A stretch of DNA of 13,199 nt from Funneliformis mosseae (Eukaryota > Glomeromycota > Glomeromycetes > Glomerales > Glomeraceae): the NCBI GenBank assembly GCA_910592005.1, contig CAJVPP010002901.1, forward strand, positions 1 to 13,199, given 5' to 3'. Numbering within the stretch: the first letter of the stretch is position 1; every line of letters begins with the position of its first letter. Shown in pieces: positions 1-9,124 of the stretch. Position numbers and translations under genes: made by a program. Below the pieces are notes generated by a model. It was not told where the DNA came from, made no database searches, and saw only the letters and a list, made by a program, of their open reading frames with translations.

Positions 1-921
1 TAAGTTAATAATAAATCTGAACAAATTATAATATTTAGAACATTTTTGGTTTATAAACTAAAATTTTAATTTTTTTGGAGTTTCCTCTCTTTCTATTGCA
101 AAGACCCCAAATATTTATTATCTAGAAACTTGTGATTACTTTTTGTAAATTATTAAATTACATAAATTGGTATTATTAACTTAATATAAAAGATTTAATT
201 TTAAAATAAATATAAAATCATAATTTTAGTATTTAATATTATATTTAATTTAAATTTTAAAAATTATTAAATAATTATTTATTATTTTATTATATTATAA
301 TTTTTTAAATTATTTTTATAATATTAAATAATCTAAATTAAAATATTATAATTTTAGTTTTATCATTTAAATTGTAATATATTAAGAATTTTAAATTTAT
401 AAATAAAATATACATTTAAATTAATTTTAAAAAAATCAGATTTTAAGAATTTGTTTAAAATTATTAAAAAAATTATCTCTAGTAATTTTTTTATTTAAAT
501 TTTTAAATTTAAGTTAGTAATTTTAAAATTATATATAAATATACTTATTATTTAAAATATTATATGCTTAATTTTAAATAATATATATTTATAATTTTTT
601 AATATATAATTAATTTTTAAATAATATTAATTAAAATTTTATGTTCTTTATAAATTCTTTGTTATATTAAAATAATAATTAATATATTAATATTAGATAA
701 TTGTTTAATAAATTAAACTTAATTTTTTATTATATAATTGATTTATAATATATTTAATTATATTTTATTCAATTTGATACTTAAAATTATTAATTAATGA
801 TTAAATTATTATATTAATTTTTATTTTAAAAAATATATATAATTATATTTCTTTTTAAAAAATTTCTTAGTAAACTCAAAGTGTATAAATATGGATCATA
901 TGATATATATAAACTTATTAT

Positions 922-1014
922 TTTTAGTTTAGGATTAGTAAAATGTTAATATAGATTACTATTTATTACTTGTATTACAATTTAATATGTTTCATTTTAC
1001 TAATTAATCTAAAA
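922..1014. repeat. Imperfect inverted repeat, 47-nt loop
   Basis: The left arm at 922-945 ends in ATTAGTAAAATG and the right arm at 993-1014 begins with its exact complement, CATTTTACTAAT. The outer parts of the arms (TTTTAG.. against ..CTAAAA) also pair after a small gap. It could be the remnant of a short inverted-repeat transposable element or a chance structure in AT-rich DNA. No target-site duplication is clear. Confidence 0.45.
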
Positions 1015-1497
1015 ACTTATAAAATTTATTTTACTAAAAATATTATTTGTTACCACTTTACATGTATATTTTACATAATGTTCAGACACAATACGAAAAC
1101 AATATCAATAATATCAATGATAAATCTCATGTACAATTAGAAATTACCTTCTTTTTAATTTATGAAAAAAATTTATTTTTCTAAAATAATAATATAAATT
1201 ATTATGCGCAAAAAATTATCTAATAAATAATTCTATTAAATGTAAAATATAATTTACTTATTTTATTTTAAATTAATTAAAATTATTATATAAATTTATA
1301 TTTAAATTGTTTTTAAAAAAATTATTAAAATTATTAAAAAATCAAAATTATTTACTAAAATCAAACAATTTAGCAAACTTAAACTGAATCTAATTTAAAT
1401 AATTTCATTAAAATTACATTATAATAATTTTTAGCATTTTGCATTTAAGTAAAAAAATTTTAATTATCATTAAACCGAAAAAAGATATATTTATCTA

Positions 1498-1503
1498 TTT
1501 ATT
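1498..1503 (-). terminator. Probable OTU1 polyadenylation signal (AATAAA)
   Basis: Read on the minus strand, AATAAA lies about 18 nt after the OTU1 stop codon. That distance suits a 3' end signal for this gene. In DNA this AT-rich the hexamer occurs by chance, so the support is its position rather than the motif. Confidence 0.4.
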
Positions 1504-1521
1504 AACCTATTAAACATTTAC

Positions 1522-3394
1522 CTATTTTGTATATTCAACAAATTCTTTATGACCTGATTATTTTATAAAACTGATTTTAATAAATGAGAAATATATATAT
1601 ATATATTTTTTTTTAAAAAAGTTACATATAATAATATAAACTGACCTGTTAGCTTAGCATGTTGTATAGCTTCTTGATCTCCTTTTAATCCTTGTTTACA
1701 TTGACCACATCTTAAGGTAAATTCAGATGTATATGTATACTTGTGTAACTAAATAAAGAAAATTGGTTATTAAGTTATTAGAAAAAGATTTCTAAAAAAA
1801 AGAAATTAATAATTACTTGTTTCATTTTACCAGCAACACCTAATGATGCTTTTAGAATTACATCATCTGTTGTACTAAAAATCGTTTGATCATATTCTTG
1901 ACTTGCATCGAGTATTGGAGTTAAAGCAATAGCATCATAATCTAATCAATTCACAAAGAACTCAATGAGACAATAAATAAGTTAAGAAGCGAATTAAAAA
2001 TTACTTACGAATGCCACTAAAATATATATATATATATATATAATCAAAGTTAGAGGAGATTCATTTACATATTTATTTAAAAAAATATTTACGAACCTGT
2101 AAATAACAAATACGCATTGATCATATTGCCCTTGACCTGTGCAGAAAACAAAAACAAAAATCAAATAACTACTTCAATCATCATTAAAATTACATGTTAA
2201 ATCAAATAACTCACCATATCGATCGATCCTTCCACTCCCTACATCAACACTACGAATTTCTTATTAAAAAAAAAACAAATAAATTAATATCCTTAAATAC
2301 AATGTCAAACAATGTTAAATAAAATAATTTTACCAGCTTTGTAGTGATTTGCAAAAATAGAAAGTTCTAATAAAGAATTTGAAGAATTAAAACCATTATA
2401 TTACAATGATATTTTCTAAATAGCATCAAATAATTCATACCAATTGCACCTCCCCAACTATTTTTTTGTGAAATCCAAGAGCAATATTCTTCTCTTGGTC
2501 TTCCCAAAAATACATCCGAATAATTTTCAGGATTTCTTTTTATATGATCAATAACAACTAAAAAATAACTAGAGTTAATTCCCGATTAAACTGACCAAAG
2601 GGGGACAAAAAAAAAAAAAAATCGTAAACCAACTTTGTCTCAAACTTTGCACAGCATCACTTGATCTTTCCAGCACATGACTTACAATATCCGAAAATTT
2701 AGTAAATATTTATTAAAATTCAAAAAAAGTCAAAAATTTTGTAATTTTTATACCCTAAAGTATTAAAGGTTGAATTAATTTTTTGAATCCATCATTTTTT
2801 TTTTTTAAACAATAATTATAATATACAAACCAATTGCACGAAACAGACACGAATTATCGTCAGCCATTTCCTAAAAAAATAACGTCATTTCTTTAATATA
2901 ATTATATAGACTCACCATTACAAAATTAAAAGAGCTAATTGTAATTCAGTACCCTTAAAACAACGAAACCATTTTCCGTAGGAACTGATATAATATCATT
3001 TGAACTTGACGTAGGTGTGGGTATATTAGTAGATGGAACAGTTGCTGATACTGTTGGAGTACTTTGTTCAATATTTAATACTTCTGCCAGAGACAATTCA
3101 GTAAGGATAATGGTATCCCCATTCTGTATTCCGGTTGAAGCTATAGTATCGTTATCGTTAGCTTTACATACTTTTGGCGGATACCCTACTTTTACTTTTT
3201 TTTAAAACAATGAGTAAGGATAAATTAATAAATAAAAAAAAATCATTTATTTTTCATACGTTCTTACATTCTTGATGTAAAGGTGGGATTCCTGTTAGGT
3301 TACTTATTGTTTCAGTTAATTCTTTGAACAAAGAATTTTCATTCAAAGTTGCGATAATTATAACATTATCTTTATTTCGAAGTTTCAATCTCAT
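1522..3394 (-). CDS. OTU1: OTU1/YOD1-type ubiquitin thioesterase, 12 exons, 320 aa
   Basis: Deubiquitinase of the OTU cysteine-protease family; known relatives trim ubiquitin chains on substrates handled by the Cdc48/p97 unfoldase. Exons read downward: 3394-3268, 3194-2953, 2870-2827, 2680-2634, 2557-2441, 2366-2334, 2259-2215, 2136-2097, 2016-2009, 1941-1817, 1748-1646, 1553-1522. They sum to 963 nt in one frame. Residues 1 to about 85 form the UBX-like Cdc48-binding domain (starts MRLKLR, has VGYPPK at 45-50). A Ser/Thr/Pro-rich linker follows. The OTU domain shows DDNSCLF with Asp128 and catalytic Cys131, WGGAIE at 188-193 and GIHYD with catalytic His235. The C-terminus has a C2H2 zinc finger (Cys290, Cys293, His306, His312). 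Length and domain order match yeast and animal OTU1. The start is the first in-frame ATG and gives the conserved N-terminus. The exon 4/5 junction is the least certain, because a second in-frame pairing adds five residues. The gene is divergent from APC13. Confidence 0.93.
2009..2016 (-). other. OTU1: 8-nt microexon (OTU1 exon 9)
   Basis: The eight bases TGGCATTC lie between an acceptor TTTTAG and a donor GTAAGTAA. They complete the Ser232 codon, encode Gly233 and Ile234, and give the first base of the catalytic His235 codon, whose other two bases open exon 10. Skipping them would lose the frame and break the invariant GIHYD motif, so the microexon is required by the protein rather than guessed from splice sites alone. 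Confidence 0.88.
2022..2042. repeat. (TA)n microsatellite in OTU1 intron 8
   Basis: An uninterrupted 21-nt alternating AT tract sits directly before the TTTTAG acceptor of the 8-nt microexon on the minus strand. It takes the place where a pyrimidine tract would be expected. Confidence 0.9.
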
Positions 3395-3428
3395 ATTTTT
3401 TTTTTTTTTTTTTTGATCACGAAAAGGA
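3395..3428. promoter_or_regulatory. 34-nt divergent promoter gap with T19 tract
   Basis: Only 34 nt lie between the OTU1 start codon (minus) and the first APC13 ATG (plus). They contain an uninterrupted run of 19 T at 3396-3414, followed by TGATCACG. Long poly(dA:dT) tracts disfavour nucleosomes and are common in fungal promoters. The transcription start sites probably lie inside or beyond this gap, so one or both 5' UTRs must be very short or overlap the neighbour. No TATA box can be assigned. Confidence 0.55.
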
Positions 3429-4007
3429 ATGATGAGTTTAAAAAAGTTCGTGATTGACGTGTAATTGATAATCTGAATTTCTCACGATAAATATTAATTT
3501 TACACTTTGAAATAATGGTATATTTTTTATTTCTAGATTTATAATCTTTTGAATACTAAAATACTAACTGAACTTTCCGTAATAGGACGGACGTTTTAAT
3601 CACGCACATTTAAGACATACCAAACATTTGGATTTTCTTGACAAATGGGAGAACTATAAATTACCTGACGATGGTAAAAGAACAAAAAATGGATTTTTTT
3701 TTATTCAAATCTGAATATTAAACAATTTTTCTTTTCTTAAACAGAAATTGCCGTTCCTCTGAAGCATCAACCTCCTTCAACTAGTGATAATGATGACTGT
3801 ATGTATAATAATTGGGGAAATACAATCTAACTAATAACTAACTCATTTCTCAACTCATGTTAAAAATTTATAGTCAATAATTTATTGCCAGAACAACTCA
3901 AACCAGGAAATAAAAAATGGGCTGATCTCTCTTTAGACTTTCTGAATGATGAATCACAACAACAAAGTCAAAATCAACTACAATCACAAACAAATTCAAC
4001 AAATTAA
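3429..4007 (+). CDS. APC13: APC13/SWM1-type anaphase-promoting complex subunit, 4 exons, 101 aa
   Basis: Small scaffold subunit of the APC/C, the nuclear ubiquitin ligase that triggers anaphase; in known complexes it steadies the TPR subunits. Exons 3429-3458, 3586-3673, 3745-3798 and 3874-4007 join without loss of frame (306 nt). Family landmarks are DGR at 11-13, an aromatic/acidic stretch ending in Trp31, KLPDDEIAVPL at 35-45, and KKWADLSLDFL at 71-81. The last resembles the WTDLAL-type segment of animal APC13. The tail from residue 85 is Gln/Asn-rich. Intron 1 carries a textbook TACTAAC branch site upstream of its AATAG acceptor. Exon 1 is only 30 nt and begins with two consecutive ATG codons, so the exact start is the weakest part. 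The gene is divergent from OTU1 and ends 42 nt from the NUF2 stop. Length is slightly above the roughly 74-residue animal protein because of the tail. Confidence 0.85.
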
Positions 4008-4039
4008 TATTATAGTACACGTTGTTGATTAATAGCGAT

Positions 4040-4045
4040 TTTATT
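4040..4045 (-). terminator. NUF2: Probable NUF2 polyadenylation signal (AATAAA)
   Basis: On the minus strand AATAAA begins 4 nt after the NUF2 TAA. Cleavage 10-30 nt further would fall in the 42-nt gap or in the last bases of APC13, so the two convergent transcripts very likely overlap at their 3' ends. Confidence 0.45.
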
Positions 4046-4049
4046 GAAT

Positions 4050-6156
4050 TTAAATTTTGTGACATTTTATGGTAAAGAGAAGTTCTTGCTCATAGCTATC
4101 TATTTTATCCACAAGTGCCTTATATTGAGACTCTATAGCAGCTTTCTCCTTTTCCCAGCTTTGAACCTTATCAACAATCTATAAGTATGTAAAGTTAAAT
4201 GATATATCATGTCCGATATAAATAACAGCTGATAATAAAAAATTTGCATACCTTTTCATGCAATTCATCATGCAACTTCCTTTCCTCTGCTGATTTCAAT
4301 TCATATTCGTTCATTTCTTGTTGAATCTTTTCGTACTCTTGTTGCAGTATCGCAATTTTATTTTCTGACTCCTCTACCCTTTGATTGTGTCTATCTCGTT
4401 GACGTTTAAGTCTTTCTTCCAAATTTTGTCTTTGACGAGTCAGAAACTTTGAAAGAAAATCAAGTTATTATTATAAAATATATTGTATAAATTCTTTTAA
4501 ATTCCATGTGCAAATTATACCTGTTCTTTCTTCTCAATTTCGCGTAAAATCTGTCGTTTGGTTTCAACATCATCCTGTAAATCTCTGAGTTCTTTGTTGG
4601 CCCTATCAAAAGTATTCATTTGTTTTAAGACTTCGTCCAGAATTTTGTTGCAGACTTTAATTTCCTAAATCATTTCACAATTAATTAAATTTACTGCTAA
4701 AATATATATGAAAAGTTACTTTGCAACAAACAAACGATACTTACTTCCTCAACAGCTTTCAGCATGTCTATTTTTACATTAATATCTCGAATAGACTTTT
4801 CCGCCACTGATAGATCTTCTCTTTCTTTTGACAGATGATTATTCATTTCTTCAACGGTCTATTGAAAAAGATATATCTTATGGGTTAATATATATAAAAA
4901 AAAAGATTCTATTCAATTGTAATAACGAACCTGTTTCAACTTTTCCGGATTTAATACTATGCGACTTTTCAAACTCTCGAGATTTTGTTTAGCAGTAACC
5001 AGTAGAAATTGAGAGTTATTCTGTTAAAAGTGAGTGCGACGCGTATATGTCTTTAATTCTGTATCTCGAGTTCAAAGGATTACAAAATGTACTAAATGTG
5101 ATCACATACGATTTTATCAGTCCATTCGACTCTGGAAGCTTTTAAACTTTCTATCTCGGACAGCATACCTGTCTGTTTCTTTTTTAATTCACGCATTCTG
5201 CTCATAAGGGTTTCATTAATCTGCCTATACTTTTTCACTTCCGGTTCTTGTTCTTTACGCTGCAACCTTAATGTGAATAATTTGGTTTATTTAAGTCATT
5301 ATAAAATCAGATATAATAAACCTTATAAGACATCATACTTCAAAGCATTAAGTCTCGCAGTAAGATTAAGACAATGACTTTCCAATTCTTCATTTTTCGT
5401 TTCAATAGATTCCTTTAATCAAGATTATTAAAATTTTAATTTCAAAGATACTCAAATGGTACAACTTATTTAAAGGATGCCTTTTTTTTTTTTAAGAAAA
5501 AAAAAAAGTTACTTACGATTTCTTGATCCAATTTTGATAAAATTTTTATTTGATCCTCACGGAATTTCATATAATTTATAATTCCACTAAGAATTGTACG
5601 AAGTCTCTGTGGTTCCGGTTTTATGATATCTCCCAAGTTGAAATCTGATATACCCACAACTTGCATGAATCTTCTCCTTTAACGATATAGAAGGTTAACA
5701 TTTATTTTCAATAACAAAAAAAAAAGTAAGTACATAATATATCAACTTACATTTTTATATAAAAGGCAATTGCGTTCATTTGCATTGTGTATATATCTTG
5801 ATGCTTTGAAATTTAATTAAATGAATTAACATTAATTATTCATTTTTTCTTTTTGTTAACAAAACAAAGGAAAAAAAAAAAAAGCAAAAAGCAATGAATA
5901 TAATATTTACATCGGTGGCATCTATTTCCTGTAAAATTTCTTGCATGGACTGAAATGCTATAACGTCAAATTGTTCAAATACTCCTCCAGTAGTCTCTTC
6001 TAAAACTTTAGTATAGAGTTCACGTATACGATCATACATGGGTCTCTTTAGGTCATGGTCAGTTATTGAAATACCTACTTTAAGGGATTCAAAGAAAAAT
6101 ATTATGTCCGAGTCAGTTAGTGTTGGAAACATCCAAGACTCCTTTTTATTTGGCAT
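4050..6156 (-). CDS. NUF2: NUF2, Ndc80-complex kinetochore protein, 10 exons, 453 aa
   Basis: Subunit of the Ndc80 complex, which links kinetochores to spindle microtubules. Exons read downward: 6156-5911, 5803-5751, 5676-5517, 5412-5339, 5266-5110, 5020-4931, 4858-4745, 4664-4521, 4446-4252, 4178-4050 (1362 nt, frame kept throughout). Residues 1 to about 145 form the Nuf2 calponin-homology domain: FPTLTDSDI near the N-terminus, DFNLGDIIKPEPQRLR at 111-126, then LSGIINYMKFRE. The rest is a long heptad-like coiled coil rich in E, K, Q and L. It includes the family-typical SRIVLNPEKLK at 249-259. Total length agrees with the usual 450-465 residues. The start is the ATG at 6156, since no ATG lies upstream in the open frame and the protein then begins just before the conserved FPTL. 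The sixth base upstream of the ATG ends a CTCTAG acceptor, suggesting a 5' UTR intron. Some coiled-coil junctions could shift by a few codons. Confidence 0.93.
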
Positions 6157-6300
6157 TATTCCTAGAGCGAAAATAAAAAATAAAATGAAACTTGTCAAAT
6201 GGCGAATCTGGAAGCGCGTATGACGAAACAACAACCCAGATAAGTTCACGATCTTTGTACCACCTCAAATCTTGTAAACCCCCCAAAAATGGATCTCCGT
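6157..6300 (-). promoter_or_regulatory. NUF2: NUF2 upstream region with probable 5' UTR intron end
   Basis: Just upstream of the NUF2 ATG the minus strand reads TTTTTTATTTTCGCTCTAG and then GAATA before the ATG. A long T-rich tract followed by TAG is a good intron acceptor, and the open frame running through it has no ATG. The simplest reading is a 5' UTR intron. The donor and first exon are not determined; the GC-richer bases around 6190-6300 may be the leader. Confidence 0.4.
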
Positions 6301-6984
6301 TTCAAATATAAATGAAAAAATTTTTTAAATACATTCTTTGAGGACAAAAGTTACATGTATTTCACTTAGAATAAATTGTTCATAATCCTATTTTACAATA
6401 TGTAGGGTTTATTACATTAATTAACATGCAAATAAAGTAATCATACATATCCTAACATACAGTACATATAAAATTTTGATATCAATAGCAAAACATTGGC
6501 TTTGTGGACATTCAGATTGACTTCCACAAAGTAAATAACCAATGAGAAAATGTACTTATATCACATACTGTATTTAGTCCTGGATATTATCAGTATCGAA
6601 AGGACCCTCGTTATCTCCATGCATGTTGATTATACGGGAGGAGAATGACAAGGGTAAAAAATTAAAATGTCATTACATGCATAGGAAATGCTTTTGTTAT
6701 ACTTTCGGAACAAATTTCTAATATCTTTTTTATCGTTATGATTGACATGTTAACGATTTTCTAATTTGGAAATTTTTTTTTTTTTATGAAGTAAAACTGT
6801 AGCTAATTTATCTTCTTACAATGACGATAATATTAGATATATACCTTGATTCAGCTCTAATTATATATATTTACTGGGAAAGCTGATTTTATGTATTTTA
6901 TTTTTATGACACACGTCTCGCAATATTAACTTCTAAACTAATTAATTAATACATAGCTTTGACTCTCTAAATATCCAAGTTAGA
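6301..6984. other. Intergenic stretch, mostly without recognisable features
   Basis: No gene is supported here. AT-rich DNA surrounds a patch at about 6480-6660 with more balanced base composition and the hairpin at 6494-6544. Short minus-strand open frames of 16 to 28 codons start at 6628, 6621 and 6749, none with a convincing splice partner. Part of the patch could be leader or trailer of a neighbouring transcript. Confidence 0.5.
6494..6544. repeat. Two-part hairpin
   Basis: CATTGG (6494-6499) pairs with CCAATG (6539-6544), and immediately inside it CTTTGTGGA (6500-6508) pairs perfectly with TCCACAAAG (6523-6531). The terminal loop is 14 nt, with a 7-nt one-sided bulge. The 15 paired bases are less AT-biased than the surroundings. 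The outer stem also supplies a CCAAT core on each strand, so a protein-binding site is an alternative to an RNA fold. Confidence 0.55.
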
Positions 6985-7507
6985 TTATCTATTAAAATAT
7001 AAAGATATAAATACGATTAAATAACCAATAAACATTAAAATAGATATGTTATTAAACAATCTTTTGTTATTAGGTTTATTCGGAATATTTGTTTTACACC
7101 ATTGTAAAATCTAAAAAAAGAAAAAAGAAAAGTATTATGATTTTTTCTTGTTAGCGTTCTCGCTTAATATTAATTATATACGAAATAGATGGATAAATCT
7201 GATCACAGACAATATTAACGTTCATAAAATTTGGATTTAATGGATCATTATTCTTTTTCATGATAATTCTTCAAAATGTCTTGCAACTTCGTGCATATCA
7301 GTACATTGAAGGATCAACTATGAGAAACGAATGAATTTTACACGCTTAACCAAATGTTTTTTCAATACAAAGATTTTAAATTAATATTCAACAAACCTTT
7401 GCAATTTTTCCTCTTCTAATTTTATTTTTATTTTTAACGCAACGCAAAAAAGCTAAAGTAGCATAAGCAACAATTAAAGTTTTAGCAGCAAATCCGAATA
7501 TTAACAT
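6985..7507 (-). CDS. Candidate small membrane-protein gene, model unsettled
   Basis: Three open pieces suggest a small spliced gene, which I do not recognise. Piece 1 (7507-7397) starts with ATG and encodes 37 residues: a hydrophobic segment (LIFGFAAKTLIVAYATLAFL), then basic residues ending RRGKIAK before a GTTTGT donor. Piece 2 (7317-7258) follows a CATAG acceptor and reads LILQCTDMHEVARHFEELS to a stop. Piece 3 (7110-6985) follows a strong T-rich TTTTTTTAG acceptor and encodes 41 residues with a C-terminal transmembrane stretch (ISILMFIGYLIVFISLYFNR) and a stop. Pieces 1+2 give 56 aa; 1+3 give a 78-aa protein with two membrane segments; using a weak GTTGCA donor inside piece 2 joins all three (88 aa). 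All three joinings keep phase. Without a homologue none can be preferred, and in AT-rich DNA hydrophobic frames arise easily. Confidence 0.3.
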
Positions 7508-7573
7508 ATTTCCATCTTATACTTTAAATTAAGTAATTTAAAAAATCTATCACATGTATTAAAGTGTTGAATA

Positions 7574-7666
7574 TCATTTCTGAAAGACAATAAATTGAAT
7601 TTTATTTTCAGGTAAAATCAATTCTTCAATTTCTTCAACATATTTTGACCAAATTTGCTTTGGCCA
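7574..7666 (-). other. Short open stretch beside the transposon, possible exon remnant
   Basis: A 30-codon open stretch begins WPKQIWSKYVEEIEELILPE and ends in TGA. Its Trp, Pro and acidic residues look more like protein than the surrounding DNA. It has no usable acceptor in that frame, because TAA lies directly before the first Trp. The Tc1 element begins 24 nt away. It may be the tail of an old gene interrupted by the insertion or a chance open frame. Confidence 0.2.
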
Positions 7667-7689
7667 TTATCTTATTAAATCTCGTAATA

Positions 7690-7723
7690 CAGTGACTTCC
7701 ATAATTATTGTGCTGTACCACTT
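7690..7723 (+). repeat. Left terminal inverted repeat of Tc1 element
   Basis: This arm is the less altered one. It still has eight G/C positions in its inner 14 bases (GTGCTGTACCACTT), where the right arm has none. The outer 20 bases match the right arm at 17 positions. Confidence 0.8.
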
Positions 7724-7940
7724 CATTTAAAATTTTAAAATTGTTATAACTCATATTCGAATAACTATACAAATAAAAAATTAAGATAATTTAAAAGTTC
7801 GTGACTTCATTTTTAGCATATATAATTTTTGTTAATATTTAATTTTTTGGCTTATCCAAAAATAAAATATCACGTTATGTATTTTTTTTCGTAATACAAT
7901 AATTTTGGCATTTTAACACGAATAAATAAATGTTAAACAT

Positions 7941-8928
7941 ATGATAAATTTTATATATATAAGTAAGCTTTATCAAAAAGAACATATATTCGATCTTCTT
8001 CAAGAAGGACTTTCAAGTCGTACTATTGCTGCTCGTAGACATGTTTCAGTATTAAGGATAAAAAGCCAAAAGAAAAAAATTGGTAGTCTTAATATTACTC
8101 CAAGACCAGATCACTTAAGGATACTTACAGAATATCATGACAGAAATATTGCTATACTTGTCAAGTCAGGTGAATGTTCAAATGCTGTTCAAGTTAGAAA
8201 AAGTCAATTTCAATAAAAATATTATTGTTTCTTCAAATACAGTTAGATGCTCATTAAGAAAACAAGAATTATAGCTAAAATTAAAAAAAAAAGTCATTAC
8301 TTTTAAAATAACATAGAATTACTCAAAAAGTTTGTTCAAAAATATCATAATTGACTATAAAAGATAGCAAAGAGTGATATGTTCAGATGAAAGTAAATTT
8401 ATGATTTTTGACTTAGATAAAGAAAGTAATCTTGAAAGGATCTAAAGTTACCATTAAAACCATAACATGTTAAGCTAACTGTAAAATTTAGTAGAGATTC
8501 TATTATAGTATAGGATTATATAAGTACATTTAGTATAGAAAATATTGTAAAATTGATAAGTGAATAAATGGAGAGCTATATTATAAAATTTTAAAAGATG
8601 AATTTATAAAAATCCTTAATAAATATAATTTAAGTATAAATGATATCATTTTCTAATAGGATAATAATCCAAAAAATATGGTAAATAAAACATATAAATA
8701 TTTTGATAATAATAATATTAAAATTTTAAATTGGTTAATATAATCATCCTATTGAATATTTGTAAAATGAGATGAATTGTTATTTATGATAACTTTCATA
8801 ATATTACTAGTAATGATTTATTGAATAAGATATAAGATAAAATTGATGTTACCTCTTATTTAAAGCTAATTGATATGATATTATAAAGTATTAAAATATT
8901 CTTAAAATATGTAAAATAATAATGGTAA
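7941..8928 (+). pseudogene. Tc1-type transposase pseudogene
   Basis: The N-terminal helix-turn-helix region is still open: EHIFDLLQEGLSSRTIAA, then KSGECSNAVQVRKS, typical of Tc1 DNA-binding domains. After the stop at 8214-8216 the remains continue: NTVRCSLRKQ (8241-8270), the first catalytic Asp in SDESKFMIF (8383-8409), the second in a broken F-stop-stop-DNNPK block (Asp codon 8660-8662), and the Glu after an Ile at 8751-8756. The conserved stretch just before that Glu has lost about 11 nt, which also shifts frame. The C-terminal part (KLID...W) ends at 8926-8928. Several stops are what Gln (CAA, CAG) or Trp (TGG) codons become after C-to-T or G-to-A change. The start at 7941 is only the first ATG of the open part; the original start is unknown. 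Confidence 0.85.
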
Positions 8929-9124
8929 GATCTCAAAAATCTCTTATATAATACAGTTTAGAGTTTGCATAAAGTTTATATATAAATTCTGATCAGAATT
9001 GTATATTATAAAAGATATTTAAAATTCATTATCATATATATCCAATTTTAAGTTAACCAATAATTGGATTTTGATGATTTTAGATTCAATAAAATTGTCT
9101 CAATGAAAGAAATCTAAAAATTTT

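Larger units (their letters stand above)
1..1521. other. AT-rich gene-free stretch
   Basis: No open frame on either strand looks like coding sequence here. The stretch is dominated by A/T runs and short ATTTAAA- and TAATAT-like words with stops in all frames. The only structure I can support is the inverted repeat at 922-1014 and the presumed OTU1 polyadenylation signal near 1500. It may be decayed transposon DNA, but no terminal repeats or protein remnants are visible. Confidence 0.6.

Noticed and set aside
3017..3205. Plus-strand open frame of 62 codons
   Set aside because: It lies opposite OTU1 exon 2, whose minus-strand frame encodes the conserved UBX-like domain and joins its neighbours in phase.
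3425..3485. C/D-box snoRNA (ATGATGA at 3429, CTGA at 3473)
   Set aside because: The boxes are only about 40 nt apart, there is no convincing terminal stem, and the ATGATGA is explained by the APC13 start.
6038..6223. Plus-strand open frame of 61 codons
   Set aside because: It is antisense to NUF2 exon 1, which encodes the conserved calponin-homology start.
6157..6249. N-terminal extension of NUF2
   Set aside because: The open frame upstream of the 6156 ATG contains no ATG and runs through a T-rich tract with a splice acceptor, so it is untranslated.
7669..7726. Minus-strand mini-frame starting MKWYSTII
   Set aside because: It reads out of the Tc1 left terminal repeat and stops after 19 codons, so it is not a gene.
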